Shown here in pieces: positions 1 to 15,001 of a stretch of 64,000 nucleotides of DNA; position 1 is the first letter of the stretch; the number at the start of each line of letters is the position of its first letter. Under the pieces are notes generated by a model. That model saw nothing but the letters and a program-made list of their open reading frames with translations. It was not told where the DNA came from and ran no database searches. A program made the position numbers and the translations under genes. This stretch comes from Armillaria gallica (taxonomy: Eukaryota; Basidiomycota; Agaricomycetes; Agaricales; Physalacriaceae), in NCBI GenBank assembly GCA_037576215.1, contig JBANDB010000010.1:806001-870000 (forward strand). The letters run 5' to 3'.

Positions 1-127
1 CGGAAATTTCCTCTGAGTTCGAAGGACAGATGGTCTGGCTCTGATCCATTCCTCTGTCGGCGAATAACGATAAACGAATTCAAAGAATAGTACAGAAGGG
101 TATCAGCGCCACAAGAATCCACTTGCG

Positions 128-889
128 TCATGTATAGGGCCGCCTATGAACCCATAATGATATCAACTCGTTAACTCGCTGTAATGAAAAAGCATGGAAA
201 CTGACCTTGTTGATGAGGGTCCACCAATCGTCCGAAAAACTGACGTCGTAGGGGTAGTCTAGCTCTAAGCTCCCAACTGCCTCGACTCGTTCAATGAGTT
301 CCTTGGCGGCCGGAAACAACAAAAGTGGGCCCTTGTCTTCTCCAAGAAGAGTGTGACATCGATCGGGAGGAGCGTTTGGAGCGTTATCGCGGAAAAAAAG
401 AGTATAATCAGGAATGATGACGAGATTAGGGACAATGGAAAATGGTTTGACCGTTTCGTGAAACGGAGAGCAATCCGGGATTAAACGCAAGATCGTATCT
501 CGAACGCAGTCTACAATCGCGAAGGCAAAGCGGTCAACGACAGCTTTACGGTATGTGTTTTTTGGCTTGTCGCGTTTGTCGTCGCAATTGTGTAATTGTT
601 TATCATACGCCTTCCTGACATCAGCGCAGTATTCGTGATATATCTGGGAGAACGCAGTGTTGTTCGAGTTAGAGAGGTCGTCGTCTAGAGCTCGTAGCAT
701 ATCGTCAGATAGAGACGAATCGACGGATGCCGTGAACTCCCAATCTTTCTTCTGGTTGCCGGACACAGCGCCAAGGGCTTTCGCCTGTTCCTGACTGATG
801 GGGGTCATTGTTGTGGAACTAAGATCTGAGGGATCCATGTATAAGGTGGGAGGTAGTTCAATTTCTATCAGAGTTACGTAGGAGGTCAT
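128..889 (-). CDS. Uncharacterised protein with a PD-(D/E)xK-like motif, possibly incomplete at the window edge
   Basis: An open frame of 253 codons runs from an ATG at 889 to a TGA at 128. I do not recognise a named family. The first 110 residues are acidic and polar. The middle part carries a hydrophobic strand followed by IPDY (Asp161) and, 23 residues later, GEDKG (Glu184, Lys186). That D...ExK spacing resembles the core of PD-(D/E)xK nuclease-fold proteins, which are common among orphan fungal proteins; the link is inference from pattern only. A consensus splice donor (GTCAGT) sits at 205-200, so the true gene may splice past the in-frame stop and continue off the left edge. With no intron the protein simply ends at 128. 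Confidence 0.5.
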   Translation of the reverse strand: MTSYVTLIEIELPPTLYMDPSDLSSTTMTPISQEQAKALGAVSGNQKKDWEFTASVDSSLSDDMLRALDDDLSNSNNTAFSQIYHEYCADVRKAYDKQLHNCDDKRDKPKNTYRKAVVDRFAFAIVDCVRDTILRLIPDCSPFHETVKPFSIVPNLVIIPDYTLFFRDNAPNAPPDRCHTLLGEDKGPLLLFPAAKELIERVEAVGSLELDYPYDVSFSDDWWTLINKVSFHAFSLQRVNELISLWVHRRPYT

Positions 890-1380
890 GATAGGAGTAG
901 CTCAGAGCTGAGCGGGAACAGAGATCCTCGTAAAAAGAGACAGAGAGGGAAGAGGAGTCAGGATTCAGCTGAGGCTCCTTTTTACATGTCTTCGGTCCGT
1001 CAGACACTCCTCCCCGGACCGATGCCTCCCGAAGCCCTTAGCGTCTCCGGTCTTTTTCATCATCCCTTTGCCGCGGGCCATCTGTGCTTGGTATTCTTGG
1101 ACGTGCTCTTATTCAGCTGGCATCCGGACCAAGTGGCAGAACATCACGTAAGAGATTGACCGGTTGTAATCTGCTTATACACGTCGCGCGTTTACAATAT
1201 TCATACTCAAGACCTTGCGTTTTGCAGTACTTACTTCGGTTGGGCTTGGATTTCGATTCACACTGTGCCCATAAGCTGCTAGTCGATTACGTGTAAAAGA
1301 GAAGTAAAACCCTTGCAGGCTGTGGTGCTGCCGCGTTTTATAGCTGTCGAGGTAGCGATCTCTCACAAATGCATCTTCCG
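890..1380. other. Intergenic region, no gene seen
   Basis: This lies between the start of the orphan gene at 889 and the 3' end of the GDSL esterase. It holds the upstream region of the orphan gene and the esterase 3' flank. Short open frames on both strands have no recognisable protein character. I see no RNA gene or repeat. Confidence 0.5.
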
Positions 1381-2825
1381 TTATCGTGTAATGCGTAAGT
1401 TTTTGTCGATGGCCTCTGCAAGTAACCGGTGCACTCTTTCTGTAGGGTGACCGGTATCTAAAGGGACAGTGAATGAAGTTCGGCGAATTACATGGACAGA
1501 CCAGACGCACTGTACCAAAAGTATCCAGCAGGATCAGCGCAGGTGCAGTAGCTACAACCACCATTATTAACAAACTAGCTTCGCCTTCTAAAGGTGCTCA
1601 CCCAGTCACGTCATTAAATCCATAGCTGGCAGGTTGGTCCAAGACTGAGTTAAACCATACATTTGCGTCGAACATGAGAGTGACCGCGCCTACACTTGCT
1701 TCAGAGGAAGGGTTTTTTTATTATGTTAGAAGCGTTATACCTTGGTTTTGGCGTGAGAAGAGCTGTACATGATTCCGTAGGGCAGCATTATAGCCATCGA
1801 CGTGACTTTTGAGAATCTCTGCCTTCGTGGCGTTTGTATTGGCGAGAGGAGATCGTTCGCCGGGAGGGACATTGATGAAAAGGTGTTGTTTTAAACCATG
1901 GTCATATGCCAATTGCTATAATAAAAATGTAACTAGATTTACACGAAGAGCGAAACGGTCACCTACTACTGTCCGGAAATAGGAAAGCATTTCTGTTTCC
2001 CAGAATGCGTTTATATCTGTAATCTAAGCACCATGAGTAGGAGACTCAAAAAAGGACACAAAGAAAAGAATAAGAATCGCTCACCGTATGGTTGTTCACT
2101 GTATCTCCAGTATCATTGATTCCTATCCACCAGGCCGTCAGTGTTTCCCGGGGAGGATGCGGAATAACCGCAGAAGCATATACAATCCATTGCTCTACTT
2201 GGTCAACAAGGGGAACTGTAAAGTCATGATGGAGAGGGAGCCTAGCTCGACCAAAATCAGTAACTGAACGCGTGGATCGGCATGGCACTAACAAATTCGC
2301 ATCAATATCCGCTCCTGCGAAAGCGAAATCCCAAAGCTGTTTATCACAAGCCGCAGGCAATCCACTGAAGCATCCCGTAAGAAATTCGAGCTTGTAACGT
2401 TTCTCATAAGATGCTAGCTTCCATATTGGCATTGTAGGATAGTCACCCAGTTGGAGCCTTCGGAACTAGTCTGTTGATGTATTGTATCTATCGACAATAT
2501 CGCAGAATGGAAAGATAGAGCTTACATTCTTGGGGACTATCTCGTTTGACAGAAGCTCTCCAGGAGAAAAGGAATAATTGGCAGCATCTCCAATGAAGCT
2601 ATGTAGGCCTACGTTCAGTAGAAACATACCCAGATTACCACTACTTCACCTAAAATTAGCATGACCTGCTGTCCCCTGAACAAAGGTGTACGAGTCCCCG
2701 AAAGCATATACGTATTTGACAGCATCCCAGTCAAACTTCAATGCGTCACGGATCGGAGCCGCCCAAAGTACTGGCAAAAGTACAAGGGCTCCGACTGTTA
2801 GTTTCAAGCGGAAGATGGACGACAT
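1381..2825 (-). CDS. Secreted GDSL esterase (carbohydrate esterase CE16 type)
   Basis: This is probably an extracellular acetylesterase that removes acetyl groups from plant-wall oligosaccharides. The start at 2825 opens a hydrophobic signal-peptide-like segment ending near LWAAP. The catalytic Ser follows in FGDSYT (block I). The Asn block is GINDTGD, and the catalytic Asp/His pair is DTGHPTE close to the C terminus, so all four GDSL/SGNH blocks are present. The gene has several short introns. The frame is clean when spliced, for example at the NF/SFIGDA, NW/LEFLTG and NLL/PLHHDF junctions. The last intron interrupts the codon before DTGHPTE, and the stop is TAA at 1383-1381. Family members are secreted and plant-biomass-active. 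The substrate is not readable from sequence. Confidence 0.88.
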
Positions 2826-2857
2826 GATGTTGGTTAAGAGGTCTCTTCGTTGGCATT

Positions 2858-2866
2858 CTTAAATAT
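2858..2866 (-). promoter_or_regulatory. TATA-like box of the GDSL esterase gene
   Basis: The minus strand reads ATATTTAAG about 35 bases upstream of the esterase ATG at 2825. Position and composition fit a TATA box with a very short leader. This is inferred from sequence only. Confidence 0.4.
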
Positions 2867-3560
2867 CCCTGGAGCAGGTGACGGTCAGACGACGGTAAGT
2901 CATGACACAGCGGGCCGGTGGCGACCTAGGAAGTAGCGAGTAGGAAGCGTAAGAAGACACGATCTTGCGTTGATACGGCTTGTTAGAAAACAAACCAAAG
3001 AGATCCTTTCGGGGGATGGCATGAATCCTGACGCATCCAAATTTATCTGCTCAACGCCATCGGTCTATTCCACCAGTAAGTTCCGAAACATTCCCGTATA
3101 CATCTAACGCCTACCTCAAATTCAATGAGGACTAGCATAGCAAGCCAAGATAATTAGATTGAGGATCATCATGACCGGGAATGGGCTGACGCGATGGACT
3201 AGATGAACGATGCAAAAGCAGGTGTGAGACCTATGGCTCAGTACTATGGTCATTTGTATTATTGTTCATGACCTCGTACCTATGAGGGTAGGTCTTATTG
3301 CCCGTTCCTTCCTTCAAATATGATGAAAATAGATGTACGACGCCTAAATACTTACAGTCATGTATGAAATGACTCTAACCTCGATTATCATACCCACATA
3401 TCTCAATATTAAATTGAGTCCGCTCAGAAAGTGAACGTCCGGAATAGCCGTCTTATATGAGGACGAGGCCCGGTTCTCAAGCCCGTGCACCTTCGTATTG
3501 CAAACTGGTATGCTGCACACCAGACCGAGGAGCCGATTAAAAAAAAGCAGGATCGACGTT

Positions 3561-4505
3561 TCAACTTAGACCACTAGTTGTGTTGTATTCCTGATCATTC
3601 GAAGGGTACAACGTGTGCTTTGAATCGAGGAGACGAAGGAAGTCGCGATCCATGGACCTAGGGAACAACTTGGAAGTTGGGAGGTGGTCGACGAAATCCA
3701 AAATTTCCCGGGATTTCCCGTACCTATGATACGGACCGTACTTCCGGCGTGTTTTACTACTTTCCTCTCTTTCCTGCCCTGACACGCTCTGCTTACCAGA
3801 AAAGCTGGCGAAGTAACAGTGAATGTTGCTAGGATTTTGTGCTATCCTGGCAAGAATCAGCCATCCTGGCAGATACCTACTGCTCATCCTTCTCAAATCT
3901 GTTGCCGCCTCCTAGTTTCGATAGGTCGTCCTATCTCATCTCAAAGAACACTTTCATCGTCTAGTCGGATTTTGGGTGTTTCCCGGTACTGGAATTGACG
4001 ACTCAGAGGTCCTCGGACAGCTATCCATTGACATTGTAGTTACATACTTGCCTCGCGTCCGTATTGTACTGTGTCAATGCTTTCTTCAAGTTCCACCACT
4101 CGAGTTCTGTTGAGTATCTTCTTTGATGCACGCCATTTAGAGGGGAAACAAAAGATATCTTGTGACTTTACAGTCGGCAAGTAGGCGCGTTTTTCATTTG
4201 TGGGTCGGTGTAATTGCTTAAGGATGTACAGCCAATCTTGGGTATCGTGAACCTACACGAGCTGGCGTACTTACGTCTTTCTCAGCCTCGAGGATTTTAA
4301 GTGTCATGTTTGCTATCCCCGCACACTTGCAGAGCAAAATCCGATCAATAATGGCACCGGAGGAGACTACACCGATTCGACTTACGTTGCTAGCTATTCT
4401 CTCAGAACGTTGTTGGGCTAGATTCGTGCCTTGCAAGGGCAATGGAACCGAGGGCTGCATCAAGTCGACGATTCGCAGGTAAGTGAGTGTTCGAACAGAA
4501 TACAA
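3561..4505 (-). CDS. Weak candidate: unrecognised multi-exon gene
   Basis: Two minus-strand frames (4505-4218 and 3896-3561) look more protein-like than their surroundings. The first contains a helix-like stretch with ASNVSRIG, GAIIDRILL and LKILEAEKDV, and it meets a consensus donor GTAAGTACG right after the Asp of EKDV. Between them lies a short charged segment (VVELEESIDTV) followed by a possible GC donor (GCAAGTATG). The final frame ends with a TAA/TAG-type stop at 3561. I cannot assign a family, and the exon chain is not secured. It may be chance. Confidence 0.2.
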
Positions 4506-4976
4506 TTTGCACTCTCGCGGTTCAGACAGCGCGTCGTTTAGATCCTCCGCGGATCAATCTAATGTGGATCGTCTTGGACTTGGAGCTTGAAGCTCGAGGG
4601 AGCATGGCTCCTTGACACTATAGAAATTAATTGGATCTGCGGCTGTATACATCCTAATGCCTGTTCCTAGCCCTGTTCTTGACAGGGAAGGTCTACTTAC
4701 AGAAGAGGACGTGAACATCTCATCCTTTCATCGCTTCAGGCAACCGCCTACATATCCCGGATTGACTCAAACCTTCGTAAACCTCCTACCGTTGTATGTA
4801 AACGTCCATATCTGAATGAGTGTGGTTCATCTGTGCGGAAGGAGTATGTGTAATATTCTATCATCAAAATCGTGTACTGGAGTGTACTAAGTATTACTAT
4901 TACTGGATCGAAATGATTAAGGTCGTAATGGGTATAAATGTTCCGGTATGATCCTACAAATACAATGACCATCACC

Positions 4977-7900
4977 TTAGTCTCTCCTGCTCAAAGCCTG
5001 TAATTGAACGTATTCATAGTAGTCGCCTTTCCGGTTAATGAGCTGGTCGTGCGTTCCAGATTCACTGACACGCCCTTCCTTGATAAAATATCTAACCAAG
5101 AGGTCATTAGACGTGAGCCTCAAAAACGTTATCAGCACTCACATGCGGTCAGCATTCTGGATTGTCGATAGTCGATGTGCAATAGCAACTGTTGTCCTGC
5201 CTTTCGCCGCTTGGTCAAGGGCGGCTTGCACAACCTTTTCAGAATTGGAGTCTAGAGCTGATGTAGCTTCGTCCAGGAGCAGGACTTTGGGGTTACGAAG
5301 TAAAGCACGGGCGATTGCGATACGTTCTGAACACAGAAACAGTCAGCTAAATGTTCTTTGAACAGGCATTGTACTCACGCTTTTGGCCACCCGAAAGCTG
5401 GGATCCTTTTCCGCCGACTTCCGTGTCGAATCCACTACAACCACATATAAGCATTCTACTTGATATGAATCAGCTGAACCAACTCACTCAGGAAGTCCTT
5501 GGACAAAGTCCAAGATGTTCGCGTCCCGACATGCAGCCTCGATTTCTTCTTGCGTCACCTCATCGTGTGGTTTGATGGCTCCAAGAAGGATATTGAAGCG
5601 TATTGTCCCCGCATAAAGAGTTGGCTCTTGAGAAACCAGAGCAATCTGTTTACGGTACTCCTGTACGTTGTACTGTTCGATCGGTATTCCATCCATCTAG
5701 AGCATCAAGTAAGCAGATGTTTGAAAAATGCAGGCACTGGGCTACTAACATAGATCTGGCCTGCCAATGGCTCATAAAATCGTTCAATCAACTGAATGCT
5801 AAAGCACATTGATCAATACGGCGAATCACACAGTAAGATGGGTAGAACATACACAGTACTCTTTCCGCTTCCAGAGGCGCCTACAAGTGCGATATATGTG
5901 CCTGGTTCCACTTGAAGTGACAGCTCCCGCAAAACACGAATCCCAGGCCGAGTAGGATAACGGAAATGGATGTTCTCCAAACGAATGTGTCCTTGGGCTT
6001 TGGCAACATCGACCTTCTTGCCTTCGTTCGATTCGGAATCAATCTCCGGAACGGAGTCAAGCAATCGAATGATATCACTGCCTGCACCTCTCGCAGAGGA
6101 AACATCAGGTACGAAGGAAAAGACGTTTCCTGCTTGAATAGCACCGAACATAGTGGACTGCGCCATGCATTAGCAGATTATGACAGCAGCAAAATAGAGA
6201 AGCGCACCATGAGACCAACGAAGAAGTCGAACGTGGAAAATTCCCGCCTTGACACTAGGTCTGCTCCATACCAGAAAACAAGAGCAATACAGAAGAAAAT
6301 CGTGGACTGAGAGAATGCATATAACAGATTGCTCCATATAGCGGTCCTGTTAGATTTACGAAGCGGCTCTTCCAGGCTCTCAGCGTATTGGTTGCAGCAG
6401 TCATCTTCCCGAGTAAGGGATGCAACGGTTCGAATGGCACCGGCGGCTTCGCAGGCAAGTTGGGCAGAGCCTTCATGAGCTTTCTTGTTCTTTTGATCTT
6501 TTAGAACAACAACACGCTATGGAGCCAGTTGTCAACGGCGGACGTCTTCTATGTAAACAGACTTACCAAGCGAATATACCCCATGGACACAAGAAGAGGT
6601 GTAACCGCTGCAACACGATCAGTATATACTCCCAACGATATCTGTTGGACGTACCAATACCGACAAGGCCGACTTTCCAGATGAAGATCAAACCGAGGAT
6701 GGAGCCCACAATCAGAGTAGAGATACTCTGCACGATTCTGAGCGGGAGTTAGCTGGATACGCTTAATCTGAGAGAGGGCCACTGACGCTGCGAGGGTAGC
6801 ACCAGCCAAACCAAATACCTTTTGCGGGTTTTCACTGAGATTCGACACCAAGCCACCGGTCTACAAGTAGGTCAGCATGTAGATCCAGACACTTGTACAT
6901 AAACGAACTTACGCTGTGTTCGTCCTTATCGAAGTACTCAACTGTTCAGATTATGAGGCAACAAAACATATCGATAGAACAAACAACCTACTGTCTTGTC
7001 TCAGGATAGCCTTGAAACTCAGAGACCTCAGTTTCGCCATCAACGCTGCGGCGGAGGATGAAAAGAGGTAATTCTGCATGCCAATACACAATGTAGAGAT
7101 GATGGCGATGATGAAGAACCTAGACTTGAAGTCAGCGATGTTTATCAGAGTACAACATGAAATGCCGACCAAAGGGCGTTCCGGTCGCCAGAATGTCTTA
7201 GCTCCGAGCCCGTAAACGAGAAGCCATTGATAGCCTTGGCTAAAGCATATCGTCAGTAAAGGCAGTCCGTGAAGATGGAAAGGAGGACCACGCACCGTAG
7301 ACGATACCGAAAGCCGGATACACCATTCCAGTCATCGTAGCAAAGATCGTACCAAGAAAGTACTTCTTCCATTGCGATCTGTTGATGATGCCCATCCGTT
7401 TGAAAAGGTAATACATGCTATGGTCCGGCTCTTTGTCGCCCTTTTGTTCTTTCTTCTTCTGCTCCAAGATCTGGCTGGCAAGTGACTGACCGGTATTTCG
7501 CCTACCAAGAGGGATCTCCTCGCGCGCGGCCTTTTCCATGTCCTTGGGTGCATCATCTTCATCATCGATGTCGTCACCAGCAGTAACAGCGGTGACTTCG
7601 TCGCTTTCACGAAGCCTCTGAGCTTGGACGAGGCGCGCATAGGCTCCACCTTCTCTATGAAGCAATTCCTGGTGGGTTCCCTGTTCGACGACCAGTCCAT
7701 CTCCCATGACGAATATGACGTCGGCATCTTTGATCGTCGAGAGTCGATGAGCAATGGTTATAGTTGTACGTCCTGAAAGCAATTCATTTTCTGAACAGAT
7801 CGGCATGGGGAGTTACTTCAATGACTTACCAGCTGCGGCCTTGTCCAGGGCGTCCTGCACGATTCCCTCACTTTGAGTGTCCAAAGCACTAGTCGCCTCA

Positions 7901-10080
7901 TCGAGAAGAAGAATGCGAGGATCCGATACGATGGCCCTGGCAATGGCAACACGTTGTTTCTGACCGCCACTAAGGAGGAATCCTCGCTCGCCAACCATGG
8001 TATCATAGCCCAGAGGTAGCTTGGTTATGAAGCCATCAGCGTTAGCCTTGACACATGCTTCCTTGATCAGCGCGAACTTCTCCTCCTCGGAGGCTTTTTC
8101 ATACTTAGTTCCAATAAGCCCATGCTCAACGTTGCCTCTGATCGTGGTCGCAAATAGTGTTGGCTCCTGCGACACCAGTCCGATCTGCGAACGAAGCCAC
8201 CTGACATTGAGAGATTTCAATTCCCGTCCGTCCAATTTCACGACACCAGATAAAGGATCATAGAATCGTTCTATCAGAGAAATCACTGTCGACTTGCCGG
8301 ATCCTGAGGCACCGACGAGAGCGGCGGTTTTACCAGCTCGGAAGTTAAGGTTGATCCCTTTCACGACCGGGATGTCAGGACGTGAAGGATAATTAAAGTG
8401 AACGTCCTCGAGCGTGACTTCACCGGAAACAGTGTCTGGCTTGTCACCGCTGGGATCGGCAGAATCTATGGCGGGCACACGGTCGATTGTAGCGTAAAGT
8501 TTGGCGGCCGCTCCTCGTCCATGAGTGATGGCTAGAAAGAAGTTAGTTTGTGCAATCACAATCGACGTGTGGAGTATACCTTGCATTTCGGGTGCTAACA
8601 ATGCCAACGAAAAGGAACCAATTAGGATCGCCATGAAGACATTGATAACAACACCGGCGTCGGCTATGGGGCAAAACATCAATACCGTTATTGTGAACTT
8701 TCACTATTGCAGACGCACCCTCTCCTCGCAAAATGAGGGTCGTGCCGAACGAAAAGGCTAATAGAGAGGTAAGCAAAAAGGGCAACGAGACCTACTTTCG
8801 TACGCACCCAAGGCATACGACGAGTAGATGCAGAAAAAGAAGACCGAAAGACTTCCGCCGAGCCATATCGCGGATTTGACATCGACCACCTTCGACTTCT
8901 CAACGTGCTGATCGTACAAGCTCGACAGAATCCGCTGCGTGCCAAAGGCCTGCGCAGTTCGAACGGTGGAGATGACTTCTTCGGCGATACTGCCAGCGTC
9001 GGCAATGTGCTTCAGGGAAAGCCTGGTGGAAAGTTAACGCCTGTTGGATGATGCAATATAAAGTTATTGAACGTACTGCATATATTTGGATATGGCCTTG
9101 TTCATAATTGCTCCCGTGATACCGATACAAGGCAGCAAAGACGTCAGAGCAAGAGCGAGACGCCAGCTCCGGATATAGGCCAATATGAAACCAGCAGCGA
9201 AGGCCGACAAGAAGGACACCGAGAGTGCAACCTTCTCCGACATTCCCTGCTGCACCAAATCTGGCAAGCGTTCAGCGAAGTTTTAGAGAGAAAGAGAACA
9301 CGTAGAAGCTCACGGGTGTCAGTTTGGATCCGAGTAGCGACCTCTCCTGCTCCAACTTTGTCAAAAAATGGGATGTCCTGACGCAAAACCGCTCGCAAGT
9401 ATCGTTCCCGAATACGTTTTGCATTGGCCTCGGCAGTATAAACCCATACATACATGTAGAAATAGGTGCAGACGAACATGCCGATACCTTGAAAGCTCGA
9501 TTAAACAAAGGAGTATATGTTAGCTGAGGACACACACCTATGACGACCAGATAGAGCGCGTCTTTGGATGCTACATGGCGGAACGCGGCCGCAGCAGCGG
9601 GCAAATCGTTGGCAGCCTGTTCGTCTCCTTGATCCACTTTATTGACGACAGATTGGAATACGACGAATTGGTTGGTTAGGTTCCCAAAGAGCAGTGTCAT
9701 TAACGGCTGCCGAAGAGAAAATGATGTGAATTAATGTAAGTATATGCGCATGTAATACCCACCTGAGCTGCGCCTGCTGCTGCTGCTGCAACCAGGCCGA
9801 GTCCATCGATGAAAAGTTCGAATTTCGTGGAGAACCTGCAAGAGTCTCAGCTTCAGGTTGGGGACTAGGACACATGTACACACCTGAAAAGCTCCGTGAA
9901 GGACACTGGGGGAGCTTCTGGCTCGGGTGGGACGACAGTGACCTCTGAGCCTTTCTCATCCTTTTCGTCGATATCGAAAGACTTGGACGGTTTGCTACGG
10001 CTGAACCAGCCCGCCTTTTTCGAGTCTGGGCCAGTAATAGTAAAGTTTTCGTTGGCAGTACTGGGTCGCGAATCGGACAT
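4977..10080 (-). CDS. Full-length ABCB (P-glycoprotein/MDR-type) ABC transporter
   Basis: An ATP-driven membrane exporter of the ABCB full-transporter class, probably exporting xenobiotics or lipids at the plasma membrane. Order is TMD1-NBD1-TMD2-NBD2. The start at 10080 (MSDSRPST) gives a polar cytosolic N terminus. An in-frame extension to 10101 begins with TTG, not ATG. NBD1 has Walker [10 protein letters not shown], signature LSGGQKQR and Walker [15 protein letters not shown]2 has GASGSGKST and LSGGQ followed by ATP-binding DEATSALD and an AHRLST His switch. A charged linker rich in Asp/Glu joins the halves near 7560. Many short introns splice in frame, including GE/ADAGVV and GFSF junctions, and I found no frame break. 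The stop is TAA at 4979-4977. Substrate cannot be inferred. Confidence 0.95.
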
Positions 10081-11275
10081 CGTGACGAAGGGCGAAGGCA
10101 AGGGGAAGAGCCTGAAGGCCCTTTTATAGGATGTTTATAGGATGAAATAAACGAAGGTGCGGTCGGTAGCCAAGAATAGGATTGGAGTCAATCTGATTCG
10201 AGCTGCTTTTTGACAGCCGGGGCCGCGCGTGCAATGTTTGGAGCTAAAAATTGTGGGGAATTGAGCTGGAATAAGGACAAATGGCTTTACCGTTATGACA
10301 AGGATCAGCCGGCGTGGCCTTTCTGCCCGTCTTCCTGGTTTTCACGCAGTTCAATGTGCCGGACACATACGTAGATTTGCCGGAAGTTCTCAGACTCCTG
10401 TCCACGCTGATGATCTGCTTGGCACGCCGAAGACAGTGGCGGCATCTCTATTTTTAACTCGACCCTCTTCTTGAGGAGGGAAGGAACAGAAAGTGCTTGC
10501 CCTAGTGTAATAAATGTGAGTAGTACCTAATAGAATAGTTCCACAATGCCCGACAAGCCATCTTCGAGCAGCAGCAGAAATTTTGAACTTCACGGTTAGC
10601 CGGAAAAAATAAAGATGACTCATGGGCAGCAACGTAATGTTTTCCGGCCGTGCAGGTGCCTTGATCCTAGAACTCAAAGTGGAAGTAAATCAGGGACAGT
10701 GCTTTCTTGACTCATTGTTTTGGAAACCAAACCACATCTTCTAGACTTTTCTACCATTGATATACTAGTCAAAAAAGGCTGGAACTTGAAGCTGCGCAAC
10801 CTAGTAACTTCAGGTAAGGTATCAATGTAAACGTCAATATTAACCATTATGGCATCACGACTAGCCTCATCGACACGTAGGAAACGCTTTGGGTATGGGT
10901 AGAATTTGCCATTTCCACGCGTACGTTGTTGGAATCAAGCTCGAGGAACTCGACAAATTCTTGCAAAACAAACCATGTGGAAGTACTTTCATATATCAAA
11001 ATGGGCTGGCAATAACGATGAATGGAGGCGACGACTCGGATTTTTGAGAGAACGAGGTTGCTAGTGCAAGTTCACAGCCCATCGTTGCGTCTTGATTCAA
11101 ATTGATTTCTTTCGGATTTATGCGGCGCTTCAATTTCTGGTCACGTGCGAATAATGAAAATGTCGATCATGACAACACTGACAGAAAACGTCCGAGTCTC
11201 ATTTTTTCACTGACACCCATAACGGTCTCTCATTTTTAAGAAAGCAGGCTTTCTCACACTGTCTTTAATATCATT
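10081..11275. other. Divergent intergenic region, no gene seen
   Basis: About 1.2 kb separates two divergently transcribed genes, the ABC transporter (leftward) and the AGC kinase (rightward), so it should hold both promoters. Short frames such as the minus-strand one at 10677-10390 lack family features. I see no RNA gene or clear repeat. Confidence 0.5.
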
Positions 11276-13351
<2,076 letters not shown>

Positions 13352-13602
13352 CCCACGCTCGTTCGCTCATTTTAGATTATCGTATACCAACATATACCTC
13401 GTTGATCTGTTTACATGCTCTGCTCTCGGTTTATCTATCGGTCTATATAATATTCCCTGTACATCATCGTACCTCATTGGCACCTAGTACCATTCCTCGC
13501 ATCTCGTCGCTCCTTTTGTGCTACACATATTTATGACTAGCTATACTTTCGATCTTAATCACTATACTGGGTTTTTGGGTGGATGTTATACATTGGCACA
13601 GC

Positions 13603-15001
13603 CTAAGACAGTATTCCCATTCTGCCCACTGGTAACCGATAAAGAGGTAGACTGAAGTACTGGCGGGTCTTTCCCCATCGATCTTTGCCATCGCTAACGT
13701 CAACATCCCTCCACTCCACATCAACGCCCACGTCAGCCAAGTGCAACTCGGATACGTGGGTATATACATCGTAGAAGAGAGGATCTGTCAACATAAAACT
13801 TAGCTTGAAGACTAGTACGACGGAGAACTCACTAGTGGCGCCAAGACCGTTGAAAAACCCGAACCGGGCGTCGGGACCTGACAATAGATCCGGGAGGTGC
13901 TCAAAAAAGCGGCGAAGATCAGAATAGTCTTCTGAAAACGTATCTGATAGTCCGCATGAGCAAAAGGTACGACACAACATTGCTGACTGGGGCACACACC
14001 CGTGTATACCACATCAAATCCCCCGTATGCCACGAGTTCGTCGGAATTGATCCAGTCTTGCCATTTTCCCTGCAGCACTCTAACCCCCGGTCGATCCAAC
14101 CAACCGAGTTCCTCCATGTGCCGCAGAACATCAGGGTGAGGCTCGATGATGACATGGTCAGAAGGAGGGATCGGGAGAGATTGGAAAAGCGAATCGATCT
14201 ACGAATTCATAAGAGGGTAAGAAGCAAGGGTCAATAATAAGTATCACTTACAATTCCCAGTCCGAAGCCCACGTTGAGCACCTTCAATCCCTGCCGTCCA
14301 CCATCTGAACAGAGAAAACGAACCGTCTCTTCCATAATTGGTCTCTCCCAACCCATCATCACGCCAACCTCTTCATCATTGTCCAATTTTACGACGCAGA
14401 TTTCCTGGCCGGTTTCATCGGCTTTAAATGACAGATTCGAAGCCAGAAACGTGTCCGTAGAAGCGGCTGCTGAGTTATCTGTATTCCCGAGGACCAGGTT
14501 AGAAGATGGTTCTGATGTAGTCTGAGAAGCCAAGAGAGCAAGGAGCATTTCTATTGCGAGAGTAAGTTTCTTGAAATGTATTGGAAAAGGATCTTTGCGT
14601 ACCGGCACGGATACCCGCATCTCGTATTATCGTGTATAGTTCCTGGTTATTAAAAGAGAGCGCGATATCTCCTGCCGTGTGGTTTAGGTGATCCACTAAA
14701 TTGTTAATCAGCAAACAGCATACAAGACAGTATCAATCACGTACAGACCTGCATTCCACACGGCTCCCTCCTCTAGAAAGGTTTTGACGAGGCCTTGATT
14801 CTGCATGTACGCCGCAGCATGCAGCGGCGAGAGGCCTTCGCTGTCGTTTTGATACCATAACGGCGCGCCTTGGTCGATGATTTCCGTGATGGTTTTCTGA
14901 GAGCCACCTTCCAGGATTGTGTTAATGAGATGTTCTCCTAGGATAGTGAGGGCTTCTACAACGCCATCCGAAGCCGTGTCGTCGTCACTTGAGATGGCCA
15001 T
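13603..15001 (-). CDS. RMT2: Arginine N-methyltransferase 2 (ankyrin plus SAM methyltransferase)
   Basis: This family methylates the delta nitrogen of an arginine in ribosomal protein L12. From the ATG at 15001 the N-terminal third carries ankyrin-like repeats (LSPLHAAAYMQNQGLV, and HTAGDIALS after the first intron). The C-terminal methyltransferase half shows WERPIMEETVRFL, the SAM motif LNVGFGLGIID, the post-I acidic stretch IIEPHPDVL and GGFDVVYTDTF. It ends in RMGILS with TAG at 13605-13603. The ankyrin-GAMT-like arrangement is diagnostic of Rmt2. Introns are short and splice cleanly. The next gene starts about 1.1 kb further on (16115) on the same strand and ends 170 bases from this start. 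Confidence 0.93.

Larger units (their letters stand above)
2826..4976. other. 2.15 kb region without a recognised gene
   Basis: This region separates the esterase promoter from the 3' end of the ABC transporter gene. Apart from the weak gene candidate at 3561-4505 I see only short frames with no protein character, AT-rich stretches and no clear repeat. It could hold a rapidly evolving gene or decayed sequence. Confidence 0.4.

Noticed and set aside
10081..10101. In-frame N-terminal extension of the ABC transporter
   Set aside because: The extended frame begins with TTG; the first ATG is at 10080.
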